DNA of 64,000 nt from the NCBI RefSeq assembly GCF_001279725.1, contig NZ_LGDE01000458.1, positions 62,001-126,000 on the forward strand. Reading direction: 5' to 3'. Origin of the DNA: Streptomyces sp. WM4235 (GTDB taxonomy: Bacteria; Actinomycetota; Actinomycetes; Streptomycetales; Streptomycetaceae). The notes under the pieces are model-generated. The model did no database searches. It saw only the letters and a program-made list of their open reading frames with translations, and was not told the DNA's origin. Shown here piece after piece: positions 1-10,312 of this stretch. How positions within the stretch are numbered: the stretch's first letter is position 1; each line of letters starts with the position of its first letter. Both the position numbers and the translations under genes were made by a program.

Positions 1-298
1 GGCATTCGGCCGAGAACTGCTCCTCGACGGCATCAACAAGTCCTGTGGGGAAGGTGATGTGCACATCGCCCCCACCGACCCGGAAGAGCTCTCGGATGTG
101 CACATCCGTCTGCAGGTCGGAGGAGACAGGGCGCTGTTCCGTGCCGGCGCGGCGCCGCTCGTCGCGTTCCTCGACCGGACCGACCGTCTTGTTCCGCTCG
201 GTCAGGAGCGCACTCTGAGTGACTTCGAGGGGAACCTCGACGAGGCGCTCGGCAAGATCCTGGACGAATCCCAGCAGAACGAGCGGAACGCGGGCTGA
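1..298 (+). CDS. ssgA: SsgA-like sporulation cell-division protein (3' part)
   Basis: The window opens inside this gene. Codons run from base 2 to the TGA at 296-298 and give the last 98 residues of a protein whose family is about 130-145 residues long. The visible core (FGRELLLDGINKSCGEGDV, then HIAPTDPEELSDVHIRLQVG) is typical of SsgA-like proteins, which are known only from sporulating actinomycetes and control septum siting and wall remodelling during sporulation. SsgA itself supports localisation of SsgB and FtsZ. The neighbouring YibE/F gene and thiC match my memory of the S. coelicolor ssgA locus (SCO3926), so ssgA is preferred over paralogues ssgB-G. The tail is acidic/polar (DESQQNERNAG). 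Promoter and start codon are outside the window. Confidence 0.85.
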   Translation, partial: AFGRELLLDGINKSCGEGDVHIAPTDPEELSDVHIRLQVGGDRALFRAGAAPLVAFLDRTDRLVPLGQERTLSDFEGNLDEALGKILDESQQNERNAG

Positions 299-360
299 GC
301 CACTGCCCCGTTCGTCGCGCTCACCATCCGCCGTTGTCCCTGTCCGGTCCCACCCGAAGT

Positions 361-1752
361 TCAGCGCTTGCGCCGCCGGCCCCGGCCACCGCGTACCGGC
401 CCCGCGGCCGTCGTGGTGTCCGGAGCGCCCGGGCGGTCGGCGGAGACCACCAACGCGGCCAGTGCCGTGGTGACCGGTACCGAGGCCACGAGCCCGATCG
501 ATCCCACGAGGGTCCGTACGATCTCCTCCGCGACCAGTTCGCTGTTGGCGACCGAGCCCACGCTGCTGTTCGCGATCGAGAACAGCAGGAGCAGGGGCAG
601 CGCGGCGCCCGCGTACGCCAGCACCAGCGTGTTGACCACGGACGCGATGTGGTCGCGGCCGATCCGGATCCCGGCCCGGTACAGGGCGCGCGGGCCCATC
701 TTCGGATCGGCCTGGTGAAGTTCCCACACGGCCGAGGTCTGGGTGACCGTCACGTCGTCGAGCACGCCCAGGGAACCGATGATCACGCCTGCGAGCAACA
801 GGCCGCTCATGTCGATCTCCGGGTAAAGACCGTGGATCAGGCCGGTGTTGTCGTCGGTGTTCCCGCTGAGGAACGCCCAGCCGATGAACCAGGATCCCAA
901 CAGGCCGATCAGCAGCAGTGAGACGAGCGTGCCGAGCACGGCGACAGAGGTGCGCGCGGTCAGCCCGTGGCACATGTAGAGGGCGATCAGCATGATCGCG
1001 CTGGCCCCGATGACCGCGACGAGCAGCGGGTTGGACCCCTGGAGGATCGCCGGGAGGATGAAGAGGGTCAGGACGGTGAAGCTGACCGCGAGCGCGATCA
1101 GGGCGAACAGCCCGCGCATTCGCCCGACGATGACGACCGCGACGGCGAAGATCCCGGCGAGCAGCGCCATCGGGAACTTCCGATTGACGTCGATCACGGA
1201 GTACTGGAGGTCCCTGGGTGCGTCCGGGGCGTACGCGACCACCACTTCCTGATCCTTCGCCAACTGGCGGGGAGCGCCGGGCTGGACGATCTCGAAGAAG
1301 GTCCGGCCCTTGTCGGTGCCGCTGGTGACCTCGATGGTGGCCTTCTTGCACTCGCCGGTCTGCGCGGCCTGGGCCTCACGGCCCTCGGGGGTCGAGGTGT
1401 CGCCCGTGGGGGGTACCTGCGAGGCGTTCACCGACTTGCAGTCGACTTGGACCAGGGTGACGACCTTCCCCTGCTGGGTCTGGCGGTCGAACCCGACTCC
1501 GGTGCGCTCGTGGGCGGGGGCGCCCCCCGGCCAGAGGACCACCATGCCGATGAAGACCGCCGTGGCGAAGGGGATCAGTACGGCCGCGATGACCTTGCGC
1601 AGGTGCTTGGAAACGGGAGCAGCCGGGCCGTGGCTGTGGCTGTGGGAATGTCCGTGGGAGGGGCTTGGCACATGGTCGAGCGGGGCGTGTTCGTGGCCGG
1701 CGTGACCGGTGTGCTCTGTGGGCTCGGTGGGGGGCTGCGGCGAGGTCGTCAC
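361..1752 (-). CDS. YibE/F family integral membrane protein, His-rich N-terminus
   Basis: This 463-residue polytopic membrane protein belongs to the YibE/F family, whose biochemical role is not established. A histidine-rich cytoplasmic N-terminus (HTGHAGHEHAPLDH, then SHGHSHSHSHG) suggests metal binding, which is my inference. A first membrane segment (VIAAVLIPFATAVFIGMVVL) is followed by an extracytoplasmic domain with two Cys residues, then about seven more hydrophobic helices. The C-terminus is Arg-rich (RGGRGRRRKR). The GTG at 1752 is chosen because the preceding in-frame codons (MGPLISCDDRP) look non-family; no clear ribosome site precedes it. It lies convergent to ssgA and divergent from the thiC riboswitch. 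Confidence 0.8.
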   Translation of the reverse strand: MTTSPQPPTEPTEHTGHAGHEHAPLDHVPSPSHGHSHSHSHGPAAPVSKHLRKVIAAVLIPFATAVFIGMVVLWPGGAPAHERTGVGFDRQTQQGKVVTLVQVDCKSVNASQVPPTGDTSTPEGREAQAAQTGECKKATIEVTSGTDKGRTFFEIVQPGAPRQLAKDQEVVVAYAPDAPRDLQYSVIDVNRKFPMALLAGIFAVAVVIVGRMRGLFALIALAVSFTVLTLFILPAILQGSNPLLVAVIGASAIMLIALYMCHGLTARTSVAVLGTLVSLLLIGLLGSWFIGWAFLSGNTDDNTGLIHGLYPEIDMSGLLLAGVIIGSLGVLDDVTVTQTSAVWELHQADPKMGPRALYRAGIRIGRDHIASVVNTLVLAYAGAALPLLLLFSIANSSVGSVANSELVAEEIVRTLVGSIGLVASVPVTTALAALVVSADRPGAPDTTTAAGPVRGGRGRRRKR

Positions 1753-1829
1753 CGGCCGATCATCGCAAGAGATGAGGGGGCCCACTGTTCAGCACGCCAC
1801 AGATGACGCTAGCGTGGGGGCACCTTTGC

Positions 1830-3754
<1,925 letters not shown>

Positions 3755-3764
3755 CGCAGGGCGC

Positions 3765-3810
3765 GGTGCCGCCGTTGTCCGGACCGGGGGGATCGGACAG
3801 CGGCGGCGCC
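3765..3810 (+). terminator. thiC terminator hairpin
   Basis: A 17-bp stem pairs 3765-3781 with 3794-3810, using two G-U pairs and a 12-base loop, and is followed by TTCGTCT. It starts 10 bases after the thiC stop codon. Confidence 0.8.
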
Positions 3811-3820
3811 TTCGTCTGTC

Positions 3821-3900
3821 GGTGGTGACGTTCGCCCGTTGGTGGTGACGTTCTTCCGCCGGTGGTGCCATTCGCCCGTCGGTGGTGCCATTCGCGCCTC
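3821..3900. repeat. Four 20-bp tandem repeats before the aldo/keto reductase
   Basis: Four head-to-tail 20-bp units begin at 3821, 3841, 3861 and 3881, each opening GGTGGTG. The first two continue ACGTTC and the last two CCATTC, so the array consists of two sub-types. It occupies most of the gap between the thiC hairpin and the aldo/keto reductase start at 3947. Confidence 0.9.
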
Positions 3901-3946
3901 GAATCCCTTGCGTTCGAGTGTGCTTCACCTCATAGAGTCCACCGCC

Positions 3947-5002
3947 ATGACCATGCGATACAGGAATCTGGGCGGGACCGGCATCGAGGTGAGTGCGCAC
4001 TGCCTCGGCACGATGATGTTCGGGGCCGTGGGGAACCCGGATCACGAGGAGTGCGTACGGATCATCCACGCCGCGCTCGACCGGGGGATCAACTTCGTCG
4101 ACACCGCGGACATGTACTCCGCGGGCGAGTCGGAGGTGATCGTCGGCAAGGCGCTCAAGGGGCGTCGTGACGACGTCGTGCTCGCCACGAAGGTGCACTT
4201 CCAGATGGGCGAGGGACGCAACCGCAGCGGGAACTCGCGGCGGTGGATCGTCCGAGCCGTGGAGGACAGCCTCCGGAGGCTCGGCACCGACTGGATCGAC
4301 CTCTACCAGGTGCACCGGCCCGACCACGGCACCGACGTCGAGGAGACCCTGGCCGTACTCGGTGACCTGGTGCGAGCCGGCAAGATCAGGGCCTTCGGGT
4401 GCTCCACCTTCCCGGCCGAGGAACTCGTCGAGGCCTACCACGTCTCGGAGCGCCGAGCGCTGCCCCGGTTCCGCACGGAACAGCCCCCGTACTCGATCCT
4501 CGCGCGGGGCATCGAGGCCGACGTGCTCCCCGTGGCCCGGCGCCACGGGATGGGCGTCCTGACCTGGAGCCCGCTCGCGTCCGGTTTCCTGAGCGGCAGG
4601 TACCGGCTCGGTGGGCCGGTCGACCTGACATCGGGGCGGGCGGCGCTGACGCCCGCCCGGTTCGATCCGGCGATTCCCGGCAACGTCGCGAAGCTGGAAG
4701 CCGTGGAACGGCTCGTCGAGTTGGCCGACGAGATCGGCTGCTCACTCCCGGAACTCGCGGTGGCGTTCCCGGTGGCGCACCCGGCCGTCACCTCGGTGAT
4801 CATCGGTCCCCGCACCATGGAGCAGATGGAGTCGCTGGTCGACGGAGCGGGCCTGGTCCTCGACGACGCGGCGCTCGACCGGATCGACGAGATCGTTCCG
4901 CCGGGCCACAACCTCTACCAGCCCGACGGCGTCTGGCGCCCGCCGGCGCTGACGGAGGTCGCGCAGCGGCGGCGGACGCTCGCGGACCGCTCGGCGGGTT
5001 AG
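3947..5002 (+). CDS. Aldo/keto reductase
   Basis: A 351-residue NADPH-dependent aldo/keto reductase with a TIM barrel. The catalytic tetrad is visible as D52 and Y57 (VDTADMYSAG), K82 (LATKVHF) and H123 (YQVHRPD). The cofactor-binding C-terminal motif appears as VTSVIIGPRTMEQM. Substrate cannot be inferred; it resembles the general bacterial AKR (Tas/YajO-like) group. No ribosome site precedes ATG 3947, but TAGAGT at 3935-3940 is placed as a -10 box for a near-leaderless message. The gene converges on the glycosyltransferase gene, and the two stop codons overlap by 4 bases. Confidence 0.92.
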   Translation: MTMRYRNLGGTGIEVSAHCLGTMMFGAVGNPDHEECVRIIHAALDRGINFVDTADMYSAGESEVIVGKALKGRRDDVVLATKVHFQMGEGRNRSGNSRRWIVRAVEDSLRRLGTDWIDLYQVHRPDHGTDVEETLAVLGDLVRAGKIRAFGCSTFPAEELVEAYHVSERRALPRFRTEQPPYSILARGIEADVLPVARRHGMGVLTWSPLASGFLSGRYRLGGPVDLTSGRAALTPARFDPAIPGNVAKLEAVERLVELADEIGCSLPELAVAFPVAHPAVTSVIIGPRTMEQMESLVDGAGLVLDDAALDRIDEIVPPGHNLYQPDGVWRPPALTEVAQRRRTLADRSAG

Positions 5003-6168
5003 ACCTCGAAGTCGTGCGATGTTTCACGTGAAACAGGCAGGCCTGTTTCACGTGAAACAGGCATCACGGAGCGGATAGGGGTACGGGAGACGGCGAACCG
5101 GCGGTTGACCTCGGTCTGCCGTCGGTAGGTCTCCGGCAGATCGGACATGGCGAGCAGCCGGTCGCAGGCGAGGAGGGAGCCGGCCACGTCCCCCACCCAG
5201 TACGAGGTGATCGAGTGCTCGAAGAGCAGGCCCCACCGGTACACCCAGGGCTGTACGAACAGCAGGTCGTCCGGAGCCCGCCGATCGAGGACGGCCCCGG
5301 TGATGGAGTGTGCCCCGTGGTGGCGGCCTTGGAGGCGCAGCCTGGAGGCGAGTTCGTAGCAGGCTTCCAGTCGCTCCGGCCGGGACTCCCAGGCCCGTGA
5401 GAGTGCGTCCATGGCGGCGGGCCAGTCTGCGGTGTCGCCGGAGTCGCCGCGCAGGATGCCGGCTTGGAGCAGTGCGCAGTAGACCTCCTCGGCCCACCCG
5501 CCCATGGCCGCGCGTCGCTCGTAGAGTCGGATCGCCGCCGCGGTGTCGCCCATGTCGCGAAGTGTCTGGGCGAGGTAGAAGACGGTCCGGGTGTTGGAGG
5601 GGTCTCGCTGGAACTCGGCTCCCAGCAGGCGGACGTCCCGTTCGAACTTGTCTTGCCGGGAGCCGCCGTCGGCGTGGTCCTCGATGACGAGGGCGTCGAG
5701 GTTCTCCTGGAGGCCGGGGAGTCTGTCGTTCTCGTCGCGCCGATCGCAGGTGAGGTACTCGTGGGTGACGCCCTCGTACCGCCAGGGGAGGTCGCCGCGG
5801 ACCAGGCGTTTGACGCGGTACTCGGTCGATCCCTGATGGCGGAGCATGTACGAGTCAGCCGTGAGCGGCGGCAGGGGGCCGTCGGGGCGCAGGACGTGAT
5901 CCGCGTCGAGGAGGAGCAGGTAGTCGGCCCGGCCGAGGGCGTGGTCGATGTTGAGACTCCGGTTGTGCCCGAAGTCGACCCACGGCTCCTCGCGCAGCTC
6001 CCCGGGGATCCCGTGCAAGGCCGTGTGGATCATCTGCCGGGTGGCGTCCGTGGAACCCGTGTCGGAGATGATCCAGGTGTCGATGAGATGTCGCACGGAG
6101 CCGAGGCAGCGCTCGATGACTGCGGCCTCGTTCTTTACGATCATGCAGAGGCAAATGGTCGGGTTCAC
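4999..6168 (-). CDS. Family 2 glycosyltransferase with C-terminal TPR region
   Basis: A 389-residue protein with an N-terminal GT-A domain: CLCMIVKNEAAVIERCLGS, the ISDTGSTDAT loop, and the metal-binding DAD at about 88-90 in LLLLDADHVL. The rest is helical, with TPR-like helix pairs (TRTVFYLAQTLRDMGDTAAA). GTG 6168 is chosen because it directly precedes the conserved PTICLCMIVKNE start. The last 21 residues read PVSRETGLPVSRET and then SHDFEV, which is a translation of two tandem parS sites, so the C-terminus was shaped by chromosome-segregation DNA. Acceptor and donor are unknown. It is convergent with the aldo/keto reductase. Confidence 0.88.
   Translation of the reverse strand: MNPTICLCMIVKNEAAVIERCLGSVRHLIDTWIISDTGSTDATRQMIHTALHGIPGELREEPWVDFGHNRSLNIDHALGRADYLLLLDADHVLRPDGPLPPLTADSYMLRHQGSTEYRVKRLVRGDLPWRYEGVTHEYLTCDRRDENDRLPGLQENLDALVIEDHADGGSRQDKFERDVRLLGAEFQRDPSNTRTVFYLAQTLRDMGDTAAAIRLYERRAAMGGWAEEVYCALLQAGILRGDSGDTADWPAAMDALSRAWESRPERLEACYELASRLRLQGRHHGAHSITGAVLDRRAPDDLLFVQPWVYRWGLLFEHSITSYWVGDVAGSLLACDRLLAMSDLPETYRRQTEVNRRFAVSRTPIRSVMPVSRETGLPVSRETSHDFEV
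5021..5034. other. parS: parS (ParB binding site) 1
   Basis: Perfect palindrome GTTTCACGTGAAAC, the Streptomyces parS consensus. It lies inside the 3' end of the glycosyltransferase gene and is read as VSRET. Confidence 0.95.
5045..5058. other. parS: parS (ParB binding site) 2
   Basis: Perfect GTTTCACGTGAAAC, 24 bases (8 codons) from site 1. It is also in-frame as VSRET in the glycosyltransferase gene. Confidence 0.95.
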
Positions 6169-6304
6169 GGCCGCTGACCCTAGGGACGGGCTCGCGGAGC
6201 CGCGGGACGGCACGCCGGTGCGCGGCTCGGGTGGACCCCGAGGCACCGCCAAGTGGCCGTGCCCGATGGGCCGTTCCGCCCAAGGTGGACAGCCTCCGAT
6301 CAGG

Positions 6305-7111
6305 TCACTCCGATTCGTGCTCCGGGCCTCCGAAGTCCGGGCTGGTGAAGTCCGGCGGCGAGTAGCCGGGTCGGGTGGTCCCACCGGAGGTGCCGGGACT
6401 CGTGAAGTCCGGTGCGGTGTAACCCAGGTTGGGCATTCGGCTGGAGGGGAGTCGTCGTACGGGCGAGCCCGGGCGCGTGCTCGGATCGGCCAGGGCGTCC
6501 CGCAGGAACGGCATGATGCCCCGTTCCAGCAGGGCGTTGCGCCAGGCTTCCCGTGCGCGCGAGAGCTCGTCGGGCATCACCACGGTCTCCTCGGCCGCCA
6601 CCTCGGTTGAGCTGTTGCGGACAGCGGTCACCAACAGCCCGATCACCGCGAACAGCAGTGCGGCCACGGTGAGGGCGCCGAAGAGCCAACCCGCCGTCAG
6701 CATCGTTTTGGCGAAAGCTGGTTCGGGGTCGAGCATCTTGAGGCTGTAACCCACGAGCAGGAAGATCAGCATGGCGGTGCCCGCCAGGACCGGCGCCAGT
6801 ACGGCCACGATGGCGCTCACTCCGGCCCCGTCGTCCTGGCCGTCGTCCTGGTGCTCTCCGGCCCTTCCCGAGGCCGTCAGGGCCTCGTCGCGCAGGTCCT
6901 CGCGGACCTTCACGAAGTGGTTGTACTCGGCGGCGGCCGCCGCCGTCAGGATCGCGCTGGCGCCCATGGCCATGGTGCGCAACTGTTCGGCGTTCAGTCG
7001 TTCGCCCAGGGCGGCGAGTTCGGGCCGTTCGTTCGCTGTGCGCAGCGCCTCGTCGAGGAGCCGATCGAACTCCGGTCGGTCTTCGGTGAGCAGGTGCGGA
7101 GCGCTGGTCAT
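6305..7111 (-). CDS. Conserved membrane protein with two TM helices, unknown function
   Basis: A 268-residue protein that I do not recognise by name. Its N-terminal half is a charged helical region (RPEFDRLLDEALRTANERPE). Two membrane helices follow (AIVAVLAPVLAGTAMLIFLL and WLFGALTVAALLFAVIGLLV), then a charged segment, then a proline-rich tail with a repeated PDFTSP element (YTAPDFTSPG, YSPPDFTSPD). ATG 7111 is preferred over ATG 7117 because GGGGG lies 6 bases upstream of it. It is co-directional with the upstream metallophosphatase gene, separated by about 150 bases. Confidence 0.75.
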   Translation of the reverse strand: MTSAPHLLTEDRPEFDRLLDEALRTANERPELAALGERLNAEQLRTMAMGASAILTAAAAAEYNHFVKVREDLRDEALTASGRAGEHQDDGQDDGAGVSAIVAVLAPVLAGTAMLIFLLVGYSLKMLDPEPAFAKTMLTAGWLFGALTVAALLFAVIGLLVTAVRNSSTEVAAEETVVMPDELSRAREAWRNALLERGIMPFLRDALADPSTRPGSPVRRLPSSRMPNLGYTAPDFTSPGTSGGTTRPGYSPPDFTSPDFGGPEHESE

Positions 7112-7265
7112 GTGCATCCCCCGATGCTCCGTACAAGCCGGTATGCCCGCGTAGACCCGGGCGCCGGCACAAACGGAGGAGAGCCTGCTACGGATAGAGC
7201 GATGGTAGAGCGACCATGCCACGCCGTGACAGGGGCTTTCCGGAAATACCCCGCTCAGCGAACGG

Positions 7266-8543
7266 TCAGTCGCGCAGAGGCAGCTGTACGACCAGGAGCT
7301 TTCCGGCCATCGTGACCCCGCCGTCCATGGCGATGGCCAGCCTGTCCGCGTACACGTGCGGGCCGTCCACGACCTCGGGGCCGCGCGGTTCGTCGCCGTC
7401 CTCGGTGCCCACCTCGCCGAGCAGGTACGGGATGGGGCTGTGGCCGTGTACGACGCGGCCACCTCCGTAGGTGCCCAGGAGTTCCCGTACGGCCTGCGGG
7501 CCCGTTTCCTCGTCACGGAAGGCGAAGCGCTTGGTGAACTTTCGGAAGAGATCCCACGTGATGTCTGCGTCGTTGCGGTTGAGCAGCTCGTGGATGGTGT
7601 CGTTGACGTCCTCGATGGAGCTGCCGTAGTCGAGGTAGGCGGTGGTGTCGGAATGCAGCAGCAGGTGCCCGTCCTCCAGCGTGGCCGCGTCGAGCCGCGA
7701 CATCCACTGGAGATGCACGTCCTCCAGCCGCTCCATGTCGGTGCGCTGACCGCCGTTGAGCAGCCAGGCGGCCTGGAAGGTGGCGGTGCCGGCGCCGGAG
7801 TGGATCGGGGTGTCGCCGAAGCGCTTGGCGCCGATGAGCAGCAACTCGTGGTTTCCCATGAGGGCCTTGCAGTAGCCGCCCGCCGCGGCGGCCTCGGCGG
7901 AGAGCCGCATGACCAGGTCGATGACCCCGATGCCGTCGGGGCCCCGATCGGTGAAGTCTCCGAGGAACCAGAGCCGGGCGTTGCCCGCGGACCACCGTCG
8001 GTCGGCGTCGATGAGGTTCTGGGCCTGGAGCTCGGTGACGAGCTCGTCCAGGTATCCGTGTACGTCGCCCACGACGTACAGCGGGCCGGGGCCGGGCGCC
8101 GTGGCCTCTTGGGGGACGTAGTGGACCTGGACCGTGTCACCGGGGCCGCCCTGTGCGCCCCGGCCGATGATGGGCAGGTCGCGCTGCGTGGGCGTGTAGC
8201 CGTCGGGGTCCTCGTCCTCGGCCGGCGCGGGTGCGTCCGGCACGTCCGACGCGGCGGGTGCCAGGCCCGTGTACGCGCCGACGACCCGCTGGTGGGGCAC
8301 GTGTTCGGCCTCCGGGCGCACCGCGACGTGGTCCATCGGATGGGTCACGGGTTCCGCCCGGTACTCGGGCTGCCCGTGTCCGGGCGCGCCCTCGCCGTAG
8401 TACGCGGGGTACTCGCCGTACACGGGCTGCTCGCCGGACAGGCCGACGGACGCCGCGTACGGGGCGGGTTCGGTGACCGGCACGCGGAAGTCTCGCAGCG
8501 TGTCCGTCCGCATCGCGGGTCCCTGACCGGCCCCCTGAGTCAT
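7266..8543 (-). CDS. Metallophosphoesterase (serine/threonine phosphatase-like)
   Basis: A 425-residue protein. Residues 1-150 are low-complexity, Pro/Tyr-rich and probably disordered. The calcineurin-like catalytic domain follows with all three metal motifs: GDVHG (159-163), GDFTDRG (195-201) and GNHE (230-233). Later histidines include one in GGRVVHGHSPIPYL. This layout matches PPP-type bacterial phosphatases acting on phosphoproteins or nucleotides; the substrate is unknown. ATG 8543 has GGAGGGG 3 bases upstream. A longer in-frame start at 8576 lacks such a site. Confidence 0.88.
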   Translation of the reverse strand: MTQGAGQGPAMRTDTLRDFRVPVTEPAPYAASVGLSGEQPVYGEYPAYYGEGAPGHGQPEYRAEPVTHPMDHVAVRPEAEHVPHQRVVGAYTGLAPAASDVPDAPAPAEDEDPDGYTPTQRDLPIIGRGAQGGPGDTVQVHYVPQEATAPGPGPLYVVGDVHGYLDELVTELQAQNLIDADRRWSAGNARLWFLGDFTDRGPDGIGVIDLVMRLSAEAAAAGGYCKALMGNHELLLIGAKRFGDTPIHSGAGTATFQAAWLLNGGQRTDMERLEDVHLQWMSRLDAATLEDGHLLLHSDTTAYLDYGSSIEDVNDTIHELLNRNDADITWDLFRKFTKRFAFRDEETGPQAVRELLGTYGGGRVVHGHSPIPYLLGEVGTEDGDEPRGPEVVDGPHVYADRLAIAMDGGVTMAGKLLVVQLPLRD

Positions 8544-8784
8544 CGACCCCTCCACCACCGTCGCGCTGCCGTACACCTGCGGACCCTCTGACCTCCGGGT
8601 CGGAGGGTCCGTGATGTCGTGCGCCCATCATAGGAATGCGGCTCGCGCTCTGTGACGCACCAGGGGTGGTGAATCCTGGCCGGAGCCGTCCTTCCTGCCA
8701 CTTTCGACCGATATATGTGTGGTTGAAATCTTTGGCGGGGCCGTCGGCCCCGCCGGTGTGGCGTCCGGCACCGCCGATTCGTTC

Positions 8785-8838
8785 AGTCGAGCGGTCGGTC
8801 GAGCGGTCGGTCGGTCGAGCGGTCGGTCGAGCGGTCAG
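8785..8838. repeat. Short tandem repeats at the end of the LacI-type gene
   Basis: A 12-bp unit GAGCGGTCGGTC and shortened versions of it recur about four times between the metallophosphatase promoter region and the stop codon of the LacI-type gene at 8835. The repeat overlaps only the stop codon. Confidence 0.75.
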
Positions 8839-9926
8839 TCCTGGGCCGGTGAGCGCGGCGGACTGACGGTCGTGCGGGGCTGCCTGCGCTGTGAGGAGGT
8901 GCGGATGATCAGTTCGGTCGGGACGACCTGTTCGACGGGCCGGCCGGTGTCGACTCCCTCGATCGCGTCGATGAGCAACTGCACGACGGCCGTGCCGATG
9001 CGCCGCGGTTTCAGGGAGAGGGTGGTGATCGGTGGTTCGGTGTTCGCGTACACGGTCGATTCGCTGCAGCACACGAGCAACAGGTCCTCGGGGACACGCA
9101 GCCCGTAGCGCCGGGCGGCGGCGAGCAGATCGGTGCCGTTGGGGTCGAAAAGCCCGTAGACGGCGTCGGGTCGGTCGGGTCGGGCGAGCAGCCGGTCGGC
9201 GGCGACCGCGCCCGCGCACGGGTCGTGGGCGGGGTAGGACTCGTAGACGGGGTCTTGGCCGACGCGCTCGCACCAGTTGAGGTAGGCGGTGGTGGAGAGC
9301 CGCGTGTAGGTGTCGGTGGTGGTGCCGGTGAGCAGCCCGATCCGGCGGGCGCCCGCGGCGGCGAGATGGTCGAGCAGGTTGAGTACGGCCGCTTCGTGGT
9401 CGTTGTCGACCCAGGCGGTGACGGGGAGGGACCCGGCGGGTCGGCCGTCGGAGACCACGGGCAGGCCCTGGCGGACGAGCTCGCTGACCACGGGATCGTG
9501 GTCGGAGGGGTCGATCACGACGGTGCCGTCGAGGGCCACGTTGGACCAGACGTCGTGTCGTGAGGTGGCGGGCAGGATGACGAGGGCGTAGCCGCGGGCG
9601 AGCGCGGCGGAGGTCGCCGCCCTCGCCATCTCCGCGAAGTACGCGAATTCGGTGAAGGTGAAAGGTTCATCCCCGTACGTGGTCACGGTCAGGCCGATGA
9701 GGCCCGACTTGCCCGTACGGAGGGTTCGGGCGGCGGCGGACGGGCGGTAGCCCAGCCGGTCGGCGACCTCGCGAACGTGGCGACGGGTGGCGTCGGGCAG
9801 CCGTCCCTTGCCATTGAGCGCGTCGGAGACGGTCGTGATGGAGACGCCCGCCGCGGCGGCCACGTCTCTGATGCCGGCCCGGCCCTGTCGGCCGCCGGTC
9901 CGCCGGGTGGTCTCGGTCCGGCTCAC
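8835..9926 (-). CDS. LacI-family transcriptional regulator
   Basis: A 363-residue regulator. The N-terminal helix-turn-helix and hinge span about residues 18-60 (GIRDVAAAAGVSITTVSDAL, then LNGKGRLPDATRRHVREVA). A periplasmic-binding-protein-like ligand domain follows (SGLIGLTVTTYGDEPF, GLLTGTTTDTYTRLS). GTG 9926 is chosen because GGGAAG lies 6-7 bases upstream; an in-frame ATG at 9950 has no ribosome site. Neighbours are not sugar-catabolic, so the effector is not predictable. Autoregulation through palindromes in the 386-base gap to the aminotransferase gene is possible but unproven. Confidence 0.9.
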   Translation of the reverse strand: MSRTETTRRTGGRQGRAGIRDVAAAAGVSITTVSDALNGKGRLPDATRRHVREVADRLGYRPSAAARTLRTGKSGLIGLTVTTYGDEPFTFTEFAYFAEMARAATSAALARGYALVILPATSRHDVWSNVALDGTVVIDPSDHDPVVSELVRQGLPVVSDGRPAGSLPVTAWVDNDHEAAVLNLLDHLAAAGARRIGLLTGTTTDTYTRLSTTAYLNWCERVGQDPVYESYPAHDPCAGAVAADRLLARPDRPDAVYGLFDPNGTDLLAAARRYGLRVPEDLLLVCCSESTVYANTEPPITTLSLKPRRIGTAVVQLLIDAIEGVDTGRPVEQVVPTELIIRTSSQRRQPRTTVSPPRSPAQD

Positions 9927-10312
9927 CTGATGCTTCCCTGCTGCTGTCATGGCGAGCCGATAGTAGGGCTCGTGGGGGCGGCTGGTCTGGGTGCATATGC
10001 ACGCGTTGACAGGCACGTTTCTGCATGGTTCGCCACCCCCAATGACCTTGGAAAAGAAGGTTCTTGGTTGCTTGGAGCGGGAGTGGAGCTTGTCGGCGGG
10101 TACGGGCATGCCAAAACGGCACGCTGTCCGGTCGGTCGCAACTCACCTGCACGGGGGATGCGCGCCACGGCGCAGGCCACCGGCGCGCGCATATATGCGC
10201 GCGCTCCCCCTGTGATCCTGGCGCCTGCCATTCTCGGATCGGCGGAATCCTCATAAGGTGTGCAGCATTGAGTCGACGGCGACGTCGACGGGACGGTCGA
10301 GGAGGACCTGCG
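9927..10312. promoter_or_regulatory. Divergent intergenic region with two long palindromes
   Basis: This 386-base gap separates the divergent LacI-type and aminotransferase genes. It carries GTGCATATGCAC at 9991-10002, 65 bases before the regulator start and a good LacI-type half-site arrangement, and a perfect 22-bp alternating purine-pyrimidine palindrome at 10183-10204 (arms GCGCGCGCATA). The sequence TTGACA at 10005-10010 could be a -35 element. Assigning these as operators is inference. Confidence 0.5.
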
